A stretch of DNA of 62,556 bases from the NCBI RefSeq assembly GCF_937967675.1, contig NZ_CALBSN010000044.1, forward strand, positions 1 through 62,556, written 5' to 3'. The position numbers were made by a program, and so were the translations under genes. This DNA is from an uncultured Flavobacterium sp. Its GTDB lineage: Bacteria > Bacteroidota > Bacteroidia > Flavobacteriales > Flavobacteriaceae. Positions 30,847-39,091 of the stretch are shown in pieces. The notes below the pieces were generated by a model. That model did no database searches. It saw nothing but the letters and a program-made list of their open reading frames with translations, and was not told the DNA's origin. Within the stretch, counting starts at the first letter, position 1, and the number at the start of each line of letters is the position of its first letter.

Positions 30847-31593
30847 ATGAAATACAGAATAGGCCAAATAGTTCCATCCTCAAACGTAACGATGGAAACC
30901 GAAATACCAGCAATCTTCCGTTCGCGTGAAACGATTTTACCGGAACGTTTTACGTTTCACAGCAGTAGAATGCGCATGAAAAAAGTAACCAAAGAAGAAT
31001 TGGAAGCTATGGATGCCATGAGTTTGAAATGTGCGCAAGAATTATCCGATGCTCACGTTGACGTAATGGGTTACGCTTGTTTAGTAGCCATTATGAGTAT
31101 GGGACGCGGTTATCATTGCGTTTCGGAAGTGAATTTACACCAAGAAACAGTGGCGAATGACTTCCCTACTCCTATTGTAACTTCGGCTGGTGCTTTGATT
31201 AATGGATTGAAAGTTTTGGGTGCGAAACAAATTTCTATTATTACGCCTTACATGCGTCCTTTAACAGACAAAGTGGTAGATTATATCGAACATCAAGGGA
31301 TTAAAGTAAAACAAAGCATTGCTTTAGAAATTCCTGATAACTTAGAAGTAGCGGCTCAAAATCCGATGAATTTATTGGAAATCTACAAACAATTAGATTT
31401 AACCGATGTGGATGTTTTAGTAGCTTCCGCTTGTGTACAAATGCCTTCTTTAGAAGCTATCGATTTGATTCAAGCAGAATGCGGTATTCCTGTTACTTCA
31501 GCAGCTGTTTGTACTACTTATGAAATGATGAAGAAATTAGGAATCGAAGCCAAATCAGCGATTGGTGGTGAATTGTTGAGTGGGAAGTATTAA
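30847..31593 (+). CDS. Maleate cis-trans isomerase-like protein (Asp/Glu racemase superfamily)
   Basis: 248 residues. VPSSNVTMETEIPAI is the maleate isomerase N-terminal signature. The two catalytic cysteines are Cys78 (GYACLVAI) and Cys196 (ASACVQMP). It converts maleate to fumarate, feeding the citrate cycle, and as last gene of the operon it defines a pathway ending in maleate. Arylmalonate decarboxylases share the fold but have a single key Cys, so maleate isomerase is the better call. A bidirectional terminator follows. Confidence 0.87.
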   Translation: MKYRIGQIVPSSNVTMETEIPAIFRSRETILPERFTFHSSRMRMKKVTKEELEAMDAMSLKCAQELSDAHVDVMGYACLVAIMSMGRGYHCVSEVNLHQETVANDFPTPIVTSAGALINGLKVLGAKQISIITPYMRPLTDKVVDYIEHQGIKVKQSIALEIPDNLEVAAQNPMNLLEIYKQLDLTDVDVLVASACVQMPSLEAIDLIQAECGIPVTSAAVCTTYEMMKKLGIEAKSAIGGELLSGKY

Positions 31594-31607
31594 AAAACAT
31601 AATAAGA

Positions 31608-31638
31608 AAAACCCTGAAATTTAGTATTTCAGGGTTTT
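31608..31638. terminator. Bidirectional terminator after the aromatic operon
   Basis: AAAACCCTGAAAT (31608-31620) and ATTTCAGGGTTTT (31626-31638) form a perfect 13-bp stem with A and T runs built in. It serves the rightward aromatic operon and the leftward Bax inhibitor-1 gene. Confidence 0.85.
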
Positions 31639-31658
31639 ACACATAATTTGAAAATCAA

Positions 31659-32348
31659 TTATTTTCTACTCATTAAAATTCTTAAAATATACCAGAACAA
31701 TAACATAATAGAAGCGAACAATTGCAATGAAGCTCCTACGTATTGATCCGTACTGAATTGGTCTTTAATTTGGCTTGTTTGGTATAAAATACTAGCAGAA
31801 GCTAATACCACCATCCCAACAGAAAACCATAATCCTAAATTAAATCCGAAAATAGCTCCTACAACGATAACTCCTAAAGCTACAAAACCACCGATAGTGA
31901 TTGCTGTTCTTAAGAATGAGAAATCCGTTTTTGTCATAAAAACTACTGCAGTTAAGCCTGAAAACATGAACAATGTGATAATCGCAGATTGCATAATCAT
32001 TTCACCACCAGAGTATAACACGGCAAAGGCAATCATTGGTAAGAAGATAATAGCTTCTAATAACACATATAAACCTAAACCTAAATATTGTTTATCTCTA
32101 TCAGGATGGAAAACCAAACGGTCTGACAAAGTAGAACCTAACCAAAATAATCCTAAAATAAACAACCAAACGAATTTACCGCCCATCATCATTAAAATCC
32201 ATTCCATTGGAACAATTCGTAATAAAATAGATTCTACTAGCATAAAAGCTAAAATAGCATACGCAACATGACTATACGTCTTTTTAAAAAAGGTAGCTCT
32301 ATCTGCATCAGTTGCATAAGAAACTACCACATTGTTTTCTGAGTTCAT
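31659..32348 (-). CDS. Bax inhibitor-1/YccA-family membrane protein
   Basis: 229 residues with about seven transmembrane helices. FFKKTYSHVAYAILAFM and GLTAVVFMTKTDFSFL are typical, and the acidic and polar residues of the calcium-leak centre would lie in the last helices (DQYVGASLQLFASIMLLF). Members are pH-sensitive calcium-leak or membrane quality-control proteins. It is a single-gene unit, converging on the aromatic operon, with an AT-rich 5' region of 113 nt shared with nothing. Confidence 0.88.
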   Translation of the reverse strand: MNSENNVVVSYATDADRATFFKKTYSHVAYAILAFMLVESILLRIVPMEWILMMMGGKFVWLFILGLFWLGSTLSDRLVFHPDRDKQYLGLGLYVLLEAIIFLPMIAFAVLYSGGEMIMQSAIITLFMFSGLTAVVFMTKTDFSFLRTAITIGGFVALGVIVVGAIFGFNLGLWFSVGMVVLASASILYQTSQIKDQFSTDQYVGASLQLFASIMLLFWYILRILMSRK

Positions 32349-32461
32349 AAAAATTTGTTTAAAGTTTATCGAATGTACTATTTTTATTGAAATAAAAAAA
32401 TTTTAAATCTAGTATATCAATCAAAAAACAATAAAACACTTAAAATTCAAACTAATAAAAT

Positions 32462-33424
32462 TTAAAAATGTTGCACAATATAAAAGTAAATAGGCATCCC
32501 AATTGTTATGTTTACAGGGAATGTAATTGCTAAAGCCATAGGTAAAAACAACCCGGGATTAGCTTTCGGAACCGTTATTTTCATTGCTGCCGGAACTGCT
32601 ATGTAAGAAGCACTCGCCGCCAATATCGCAAAAATAAATCGATTTGAAATATCATCAGTGACAAAACCACTCAAGCAAGCAAAAATTACTCCATTTACCA
32701 ACGGAATTACTAAAGCAAAAGCAAAGGGAAACCAGCCATGTGAAAAAAACGATTTTAATTTTCTACCACTCGTAATTCCCATATCTAACAAGAAAATTGC
32801 TAAAAATCCTTTGAATAAATCATTTGTAAAAGGTTGAATTCCTTGTGCTTGTTTGGCATTGGCTAAAAATCCAATTATCAAACTACCTAAAATCAATAGC
32901 ACACTACCATTTGTTAGCGAGTGTCTTAAAATTTCTAATTTATTTATTTTTTGGGTTTGTTCTTTATTAAATAGCGAAATTAATACCAATCCTATAATTA
33001 TAGCTGGAGATTCCATAAGTGCCATAATAGCTACCATATAACCATGAAGCTCTAATTGATGTGATTCTAAATAAGAAACAGCAGTTACAAAAGTAACCGC
33101 ACTAATAGATCCATAAGCAGCAGCAATAGCTCCCGCATCATATACATTCAATTTACGTTTTAAGATAAAGAAAGTATAAAGTGGAATTATTACAGCGATT
33201 GAAATTCCAAACAGCATGGACCAAATAACTTCACTATTTATAGTTTCATGCGATAATTCTTGCCCTCCTTTAAAACCGATGGCAAAAAGCAAATACAACG
33301 ATATAAATTTTGAAGAATTATTTGGGATTTCTAAGTCGCTTTTTAAGTAAACCGCTATAATTCCTAAGATAAAATAAAGTAAAGCGGGATTAGTTAAGTT
33401 TTCTAATAGTAAATTTAAATCCAT
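32462..33424 (-). CDS. sbtA: Sodium-dependent bicarbonate transporter (SbtA family)
   Basis: 320 residues with about ten transmembrane helices in two inverted halves. AIAAAYGSISAVTFVTAVSYL and ILAASASYIAVPAAMKI are the characteristic repeats around the substrate site. SbtA imports bicarbonate with sodium. No adjacent SbtB-type PII gene is seen. Its start overlaps the tsaC stop by 10 nt, so it ends the leftward operon. A LysR gene is divergent from this operon, as with the LysR regulators of cyanobacterial sbtA. Confidence 0.88.
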   Translation of the reverse strand: MDLNLLLENLTNPALLYFILGIIAVYLKSDLEIPNNSSKFISLYLLFAIGFKGGQELSHETINSEVIWSMLFGISIAVIIPLYTFFILKRKLNVYDAGAIAAAYGSISAVTFVTAVSYLESHQLELHGYMVAIMALMESPAIIIGLVLISLFNKEQTQKINKLEILRHSLTNGSVLLILGSLIIGFLANAKQAQGIQPFTNDLFKGFLAIFLLDMGITSGRKLKSFFSHGWFPFAFALVIPLVNGVIFACLSGFVTDDISNRFIFAILAASASYIAVPAAMKITVPKANPGLFLPMALAITFPVNITIGMPIYFYIVQHF

Positions 33425-34398
33425 TTTTTAATTTTTAATGTGATGTTATTTTTTGAAGCTCTTTCTAATCGATCATTCATTGAAACTCCCAAACTATATT
33501 CGGGTAAACGTTCTGCTATAATGACATCTAAATTCATTTTATCTAACTGATGCATGGCATTATATAATTGGGAAGCCGCTACTTGTAAATCGCTTTCTTC
33601 AGATAAAACAATTTGATAATTAGAATCATAGTGCGAAACATAAGAGTCAAATAAAAGCAGTCCTACCTTTTTATCAGAGTACCACTCTAATTCTTGTTGC
33701 ACATTTCTTGTCAAAATAAAATCAGTTTTAGGAGCATAATGTTTTAATAGCATGCCCGGAACAATAGGTTTTTTTTCTTTTTTATTTACCAAAGAAACAG
33801 TTCCTGCAGTTTTTTCAATTTCTTCAAGGGTTAAAGCTCCTAATCGATAAACTATAACTTTATTATCTTCAAAACCCACAATTGTAGATTCAATACCTGC
33901 AGCACATTCTCCTCCATCTAAAACCATATTGATTTGATTTCCAAAGTATTTTTCAACATGCTCAGCGCTTGTTGGACTAATACTAGTAAAAGGATTGGCA
34001 CTTGGTGCTACCAAAGGAAAATTTATATAATTCAAAAGCTCTAAAGCTACGGCATGATTAGGAACTCGCACTGCCACTGTATCTTGATTTGCTGTTACTA
34101 AATCTGGAATATGAGGTTTCTTTTTTAAAATTAAAGTCAAGGGTCCAGGCCAAAAAGCATTGGCTAATTCATAAGCCATTGGTGGAATTTCTTGTGCAAC
34201 CTGTTCTATATCTTCAATTCCTTTAATATGAACGATTAAGGGATTAAAAGTAGGACGCTTTTTTACGTCAAATATTTTATGAATGGCTTCGGTTTCAAAA
34301 GCATTTCCTGCCAATCCGTAAACGGTTTCGGTTGGAAAACCTATGATTCCATTTTCATTAAGATGCTGAACTGCTAAATTAATATCTGTACTTATCAT
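33415..34398 (-). CDS. tsaC: L-threonylcarbamoyladenylate synthase (Sua5/TsaC)
   Basis: Makes threonylcarbamoyl-AMP from threonine, bicarbonate and ATP for tRNA t6A modification. The YrdC domain (~10-195) has GFPTETVYGLAGNAF and KKRPTFNPLIVHI. A Sua5 C-terminal domain (~210-327) makes 327 residues, so this is the long form. The product is used by TsaD, also in this window at 54514. Its neighbour SbtA imports bicarbonate, which is itself a TsaC substrate; the overlap may be functional or accidental. Confidence 0.93.
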   Translation of the reverse strand: MISTDINLAVQHLNENGIIGFPTETVYGLAGNAFETEAIHKIFDVKKRPTFNPLIVHIKGIEDIEQVAQEIPPMAYELANAFWPGPLTLILKKKPHIPDLVTANQDTVAVRVPNHAVALELLNYINFPLVAPSANPFTSISPTSAEHVEKYFGNQINMVLDGGECAAGIESTIVGFEDNKVIVYRLGALTLEEIEKTAGTVSLVNKKEKKPIVPGMLLKHYAPKTDFILTRNVQQELEWYSDKKVGLLLFDSYVSHYDSNYQIVLSEESDLQVAASQLYNAMHQLDKMNLDVIIAERLPEYSLGVSMNDRLERASKNNITLKIKKWI

Positions 34399-34406
34399 TA
34401 TTTCTT

Positions 34407-35273
34407 TTATGGGTTACAAAAATCGCAATACATTGGGTCTTCAGTTTTCTTCCCATTCGGATACAAAACTTTAGATTCGAAATTACAATGTTGACATTGG
34501 TAAATATGAGCCGATGTAGAGCGTGTTGGCATTGAACAGCTACTACATAACAAACCGGCTTCGGCACCAACCACACCAAAGCCGGGATAATTACATTCAG
34601 GGCAAACCGAGTGCAATTTGTTAATTAACTTTAAACAAACCTCTTTTATAATTTGCATCCGCGTAGGGTTTTGCATGGCTCGCATATCGGTTTCAATATA
34701 ACAACCACCACCAGAAGCAATAATCGTGTCGAATATTTTTTCGGCTAAATCATAATTTGACACCCCTTTATATATTTTACTCCAATTTTCACTAGCATCT
34801 TTTAAAATAACACCATGTGAAGGGAATTGAACTTTATCTAAGAAAACCTTTAACTCTGCTTTGGTACTAACTTCACTACAATCAAAATTGGTATCCAAAC
34901 TCAAAACTCGTTCTACAATTTCTAACTTATTTTTTTGATCAATTAACATGATAAATTCATCGTTTGCTGGAGCAAAAAAAACAGTGGGATGATTTCCAAA
35001 CGAACCTTCGGTAGCTACCGCTAAATCAAATCCTTCTGCTTGCATTCCTTCCCAACATTTTTTTCTGAGCGTTGTTAAAGCGTCATCTTTTCGTGAGATT
35101 TCTCCCGAAAATGTACCTAAACTATCGGTATCAAAATCTTTTACTACAAAACAAGTTACACCAAGAACTGCTTCTAATAAAGGAGCTATAACTTCTTCTT
35201 TCTGATGTTTCGTTACAATAAGCAATCGACGGCCAGAAAAAAGATTGGGTTTAGTCTTCATATTCGATTTCAA
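34407..35273 (-). CDS. DUF6671-like zinc-ribbon protein
   Basis: 288 residues. The N-terminal two thirds (FSGRRLLIVTKHQKEEVIAPLLE; ATEGSFGNHPTVFFAPANDE) form an alpha/beta domain of unknown function. The C-terminus has paired Cys motifs CPEC, CSSC, CQHC and CDFC, forming two zinc ribbons. I recall it as DUF6671. Start ATG 35273 overlaps the upstream gene by 23 nt; ATG 35261 (MKTKPNL) is equally possible. It lies in the operon with tsaC and sbtA, and its role is unknown. Confidence 0.75.
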   Translation of the reverse strand: MKSNMKTKPNLFSGRRLLIVTKHQKEEVIAPLLEAVLGVTCFVVKDFDTDSLGTFSGEISRKDDALTTLRKKCWEGMQAEGFDLAVATEGSFGNHPTVFFAPANDEFIMLIDQKNKLEIVERVLSLDTNFDCSEVSTKAELKVFLDKVQFPSHGVILKDASENWSKIYKGVSNYDLAEKIFDTIIASGGGCYIETDMRAMQNPTRMQIIKEVCLKLINKLHSVCPECNYPGFGVVGAEAGLLCSSCSMPTRSTSAHIYQCQHCNFESKVLYPNGKKTEDPMYCDFCNP

Positions 35274-35529
35274 TGAACGATTTTATTTTTAGTTTTTTAT
35301 TACGTCCTTTAGCTTCATCCAATATTGCTAAAATATGGCCTACACTTTCACGTAATTGTTCTATTCGATGTAATGCTTTTTCATCATCTTCGCCAAAACG
35401 AATTTGAGAACTAAAATTTTGCACTTTATTAAAATTTATATTTTTGTTACACATATCTAGTAAGATTTCGCGTGCTTCAATCGAATCAAACTTACCGTTA
35501 ATTAGATTAATTTTTTTCAGGGTTTCCAT
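35251..35529 (-). CDS. Small conserved protein of unknown function
   Basis: 92 soluble residues, largely helical (REILLDMCNKNINFNKVQNF; ALHRIEQLRESVGHILAILDEAKG). No family recognised. It overlaps both neighbours by 23 nt (the 65-aa gene upstream and the DUF6671 gene downstream), showing tight translational coupling. The last charged stretch, KSFIEIEYED, is encoded in the overlap. Confidence 0.7.
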   Translation of the reverse strand: METLKKINLINGKFDSIEAREILLDMCNKNINFNKVQNFSSQIRFGEDDEKALHRIEQLRESVGHILAILDEAKGRNKKLKIKSFIEIEYED

Positions 35530-35704
35530 AAATAATGTTTGTTAGATTATTAATTAAACGAATTATGGTTAACAGTACCAAAACGGCTAATCCCGCAAAG
35601 AGTTCTTGGTGGATAATGTTAGGTGTTGCTATCATTTTATAAATAAGTACCGATTCAATTATCACGCACAAAATCAAAACGAGTTGTATAGTTATTTTTT
35701 TCAT
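35507..35704 (-). CDS. Small two-helix membrane protein, first gene of the sbtA operon
   Basis: 65 residues with two transmembrane helices (~5-27 and ~35-55) and a short polar tail. No family recognised. It is the first gene of the leftward operon, divergent from the LysR gene with a 100-nt shared intergenic region, and overlaps the next gene by 23 nt. Its size and position suggest a membrane subunit or modulator, but there is no direct evidence. Confidence 0.65.
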   Translation of the reverse strand: MKKITIQLVLILCVIIESVLIYKMIATPNIIHQELFAGLAVLVLLTIIRLINNLTNIIYGNPEKN

Positions 35705-35772
35705 AGTTAAGTTTAACCTTATGAGTTAATTACAAGTGCAAATTTTAAAATTATTATTTATATATTTTTATT

Positions 35773-35780
35773 TATATTTG
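35773..35780 (+). promoter_or_regulatory. Candidate -7 box (TATATTTG) of the LysR gene
   Basis: Exact match to TAnnTTTG located 25 nt before the LysR ATG, leaving a short leader. No TTG at -33 was found. The AT-rich interval with the divergent operon start is the likely LysR binding region. Confidence 0.4.
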
Positions 35781-35804
35781 CTATACATTATATAAAATAT
35801 TTTT

Positions 35805-36728
35805 ATGAATTATACTTTAAACCAGTTACGTATATTCTTGAAAGTAGTACAAAATCAGAGTGTTACTAAGGCATCAGAAGAGTTACATTTGACCCAACCT
35901 GCGGTATCTATTCAATTAAAAAATTTTCAAGATCAATTTGAAATTCCGCTCACTGAAGTAGTGGGAAGAAAAATATATGTAACTGATTTTGGGAAAGAAA
36001 TTGCCGAAGCAGCGGAACAAATCTTACAACAAGTCAGCACTATTGATTATAAAACATTAGCCTACAAAGGACAGCTTTTTGGAAAAATCAAAATTTCAGT
36101 CGTTTCTACTGGAAAATATGTGATGCCGTACTTTTTGGCTGATTTTTTAAAAATGCATCCCGGAGTAGAATTAGAAATGGATGTGACCAATAAAAATAAA
36201 GTAGTAAAAAGTTTGCAAAATAATGAAGTAGATTTTGCTTTGGTTTCCATTCTACCTGAAAAAATGAAAGTAGAAAAAATTGATTTAATGCAAAACAAAT
36301 TGTTCTTAGTGGGCAATATGGAAGAAGATTTTACTAAGAAAAAGAAAATTGAAGCTATTTTAGAAAACCGTCCCTTATTATTCAGAGAAAATGGTTCTGG
36401 AACACGCCAAACTATGGAGCGTTTCATTGTACAACAAGATTTAAAGATTAGCAAACGTATGGAATTAACTTCAAATGAAGCCATAAAACAAGCTATTTTA
36501 GCTGGCTTAGGATATTCAATTATGCCTTTAATTGGAATTCGTAAAGAAATACAAAACAACGACTTACAAATTATTCCTTTAAAAGGATTGCCCATTAAAA
36601 CCGATTGGAGTTTGATTTGGGTAAAAGGCAAAAATCATAACCCAGCTGCCCTAGCCTATTTGGATTATTTAAAAAAGGAAAAAGAAGCGATTATTCATTC
36701 CAAATTTAGTTGGTATGAGACGATGTAA
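35805..36728 (+). CDS. LysR-family transcriptional regulator
   Basis: 307 residues. The winged HTH is at ~1-60 (LNQLRIFLKVVQNQSVTKAS, LTQPAVSIQLKNFQ), followed by a periplasmic-binding-like effector domain with GKIKISVVSTGKYVMPYFL and FRENGSGTRQTMERF, in the CysB/CmpR-like style. It is divergent from the operon ending in sbtA. Cyanobacterial relatives (CmpR, CcmR) respond to carbon metabolites and control bicarbonate transport, so control of this sbtA operon is a reasonable inference. Confidence 0.9.
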   Translation: MNYTLNQLRIFLKVVQNQSVTKASEELHLTQPAVSIQLKNFQDQFEIPLTEVVGRKIYVTDFGKEIAEAAEQILQQVSTIDYKTLAYKGQLFGKIKISVVSTGKYVMPYFLADFLKMHPGVELEMDVTNKNKVVKSLQNNEVDFALVSILPEKMKVEKIDLMQNKLFLVGNMEEDFTKKKKIEAILENRPLLFRENGSGTRQTMERFIVQQDLKISKRMELTSNEAIKQAILAGLGYSIMPLIGIRKEIQNNDLQIIPLKGLPIKTDWSLIWVKGKNHNPAALAYLDYLKKEKEAIIHSKFSWYETM

Positions 36729-36730
36729 AA

Positions 36731-36758
36731 CAAAAAAGACACCCGAAAGTGCCTTTTA
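36731..36758 (-). terminator. Terminator of the 2-oxoacid dehydrogenase gene
   Basis: Read leftward: AAAAGGCAC, a TTTCGG loop, then GTGTCTTTTTT. This is a 9-bp stem with one G-U pair and a U-tract. On the plus strand the stem has an A-C mismatch, so it works best for the leftward gene. Confidence 0.65.
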
Positions 36759-36778
36759 AATAATTTATTATAAATGAA

Positions 36779-38755
36779 TTAATAAGCCAAAAGCTCTTTT
36801 AATTCTATTTCAAATCTACCTTTTGGTAAATATTGATCTTCTAATGTCTTCATAAATGGAATTGCGGTTTCTAAACTTCCCACTCTTCTTACTGGAGCGT
36901 CTAAGTACTCGAAACAGTTTTCCATAATCATAGCTGAAATATCACTAGCTACACCACCAAACAAAGTATCTTCTTGTAAAATGATTACTTTATTTGTTTT
37001 CTTAACTGAAGTATAAATCGCATCCCAATCCATTGGTTGTAACGTTCTTAAATCCAATAAATCCGCTTTAATTTCTGGATTTTTAGCTAACGTTTCTAAA
37101 GCCCAATGAACTCCTGCTCCAAAAGAAATAATCGTCACATCAGTTCCTTCTTTAATTAATGAAGCTTTTCCGAAAGGTAATGTGTAGTAATCTTTTGGCA
37201 CATCTTGATAAACCGAACGATACAATAATTTATGTTCAAAGAACAATACCGGATTTGGATCGTTAATTGCCGTATTCAATAATCCTTTTGCATCGTAAGG
37301 AAACGCTGGATAAACTACTTTTAATCCTGGCGTTTTGGTAAACCAAGCTTCATTGGTTTGTGAATGGAAAGGTCCTGCTTGAGTACCACCTCCGCAAGGC
37401 ATACGCACCACTACATCACTTTTTTCTTGCCATCTGTAATGTTGCTTTGCTAATAAGTTAACGATTGGATTAAATCCGGTGGAAACGAAATCGGCAAATT
37501 GCATTTCCATTACCGCTTTAAATCCGTTTATTGATAATCCGTTAGCCGCTGAAACGACAGCACTTTCACAGATTGGTGTATTTCTAACTCTTTCTTTTCC
37601 AAATTGCGCTACAAATCCATCGGTAATTTTGAAAGCTCCACCGTATTCAGCAATATCTTGTCCCATAATTACTAAATTCTCATGGCGTTCCATAGACTGG
37701 CGTAAACCATTCGAAATGGCATCAATCACACGAATGTTTTCCATTTCTGAAGATGGATTATAAGACTCAAATTCGTAAGGTGCATAAACATCACCCAATT
37801 CTTCTTCTAAAGAGGCAACAATAGCTGGCTCTTCTTGAACTTTTGCCCAATCGGTATCAATTTCTTTCTTAATTTCAGCACGAATCGCTTCATCTTCTTC
37901 CTCTGATAAAACGGCTGTAGCTTTTAAGTAATTTCTATAATTTTCAACAGGGTCTTTCACTGCCCACATGTCCATTAATTCTTGAGGAACGTATTTTGTA
38001 CCACTCGCCTCTTCATGTCCACGCATTCTGAATGTTTTGAACTCCAATAAAACAGGGCGCGGATTTTCAACCATCGAAGCTTTTAATTCTGAAATCAAAT
38101 GATACACTTCTAATAAATTGTTACCATCAACAACATGGCTTTCCATTCCGTAACCAACCCCTTTATCTGCTAAATTCTCACAACGGTATTGCTCGTTTGT
38201 AGGAGTTGATAATCCGTAACCATTATTTTCAATTACGAATAAAACCGGTAATTCCCAAACAGCAGCGATATTCAATGCTTCGTGAAAATCACCTTCTGAA
38301 GTTGCGCCTTCACCAGTAAATACTGCGGTTACTTTTCCGTTCTTTCTTAGTTTATTGGCTAAAGCGATTCCGTCTGCAATCCCTAATTGTGGACCTAAAT
38401 GCGAAATCATTCCAATAATTTTATATTCTTGTGTTCCAAAGTGGAAACTTCTATCACGTCCTTTAGTGAATCCGTTTTTCTTACCTTGCCATTGCGAAAA
38501 CAAACGGTGCAACGGAATTTCTCTTGTAGTAAAAACACCTAAATTACGGTGCATTGGTAAAATATATTCATCTTTATCCAAAACCGAAGTTATCCCTACA
38601 GAAATAGCTTCTTGCCCAATTCCTGAGAACCATTTCGAAACTTTTCCTTGACGGATTAGAATCAACATTTTCTCTTCAATCAAACGCGGTTTTAAGATTT
38701 TCTTGTATAAATCAAGTAGTTGCGAATTCGATAAATCTTTTCTTTCAAAGTTCAT
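36779..38755 (-). CDS. 2-oxoacid dehydrogenase E1, fused alpha and beta subunits
   Basis: 658 residues. The alpha half (~1-320) has the thiamine diphosphate motif TGEGATSEGDFHEALN...NNGYG. The beta half (~340-658) has GQDIAEYGGAF and RMPCGGGTQAGPFHSQ. Such fusions are common in Bacteroidota and usually act on branched-chain 2-oxoacids (isovalerate type), but pyruvate is not excluded. The E2 and E3 subunits are not nearby. It is a single-gene unit with its own terminator. The 336-nt upstream gap holds simple repeats. Confidence 0.88.
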   Translation of the reverse strand: MNFERKDLSNSQLLDLYKKILKPRLIEEKMLILIRQGKVSKWFSGIGQEAISVGITSVLDKDEYILPMHRNLGVFTTREIPLHRLFSQWQGKKNGFTKGRDRSFHFGTQEYKIIGMISHLGPQLGIADGIALANKLRKNGKVTAVFTGEGATSEGDFHEALNIAAVWELPVLFVIENNGYGLSTPTNEQYRCENLADKGVGYGMESHVVDGNNLLEVYHLISELKASMVENPRPVLLEFKTFRMRGHEEASGTKYVPQELMDMWAVKDPVENYRNYLKATAVLSEEEDEAIRAEIKKEIDTDWAKVQEEPAIVASLEEELGDVYAPYEFESYNPSSEMENIRVIDAISNGLRQSMERHENLVIMGQDIAEYGGAFKITDGFVAQFGKERVRNTPICESAVVSAANGLSINGFKAVMEMQFADFVSTGFNPIVNLLAKQHYRWQEKSDVVVRMPCGGGTQAGPFHSQTNEAWFTKTPGLKVVYPAFPYDAKGLLNTAINDPNPVLFFEHKLLYRSVYQDVPKDYYTLPFGKASLIKEGTDVTIISFGAGVHWALETLAKNPEIKADLLDLRTLQPMDWDAIYTSVKKTNKVIILQEDTLFGGVASDISAMIMENCFEYLDAPVRRVGSLETAIPFMKTLEDQYLPKGRFEIELKELLAY

Positions 38756-39091
38756 GATACTGAAACAATTAAATTTTGCTCAAAAGTAATAAAAATAACA
38801 TTTTGAAAGCGAATTGTTATAAAAAAAGACAAGACGAATTTCAAAGGCAAGAACAAGAGCAAGTTCAAGTTTAAATTTCAATACTAAGAACAATAAGTAT
38901 CAATTTTAAGTTTTTTAAAACCACTTCAAGTTATACTTCCACTTTTCACTTTTCACTTTTCACTTTTCACTTTTTACTTTTTACTTTCCCCCATTGTTAA
39001 CAACTTTCCACTTTCACAATTAAAATAAATAATTACCTTTGTATTTACTTGGGTTAAAGCCCATTTGATTTATTAACAATTAATTTTAAGT
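38756..39091. other. Non-coding interval with simple repeats and a promoter box
   Basis: This 336-nt stretch holds no gene. From ~38930 to 38990 there is a CTTTTCACT/CTTTTTACT tandem repeat of roughly seven units. At 39034-39041 TACCTTTG matches TAnnTTTG exactly and would drive the 2OG oxygenase gene, with a ~45-nt leader. It also contains the 5' region of the leftward E1 gene. The rest is AT-rich without visible structure. Confidence 0.6.

Noticed and set aside
22239..31593. Recently acquired catabolic island
   Set aside because: Base composition and codon use look like the neighbours, and there is no integrase, tRNA boundary or flanking IS; only the four-helix cassette shows insertion signs.
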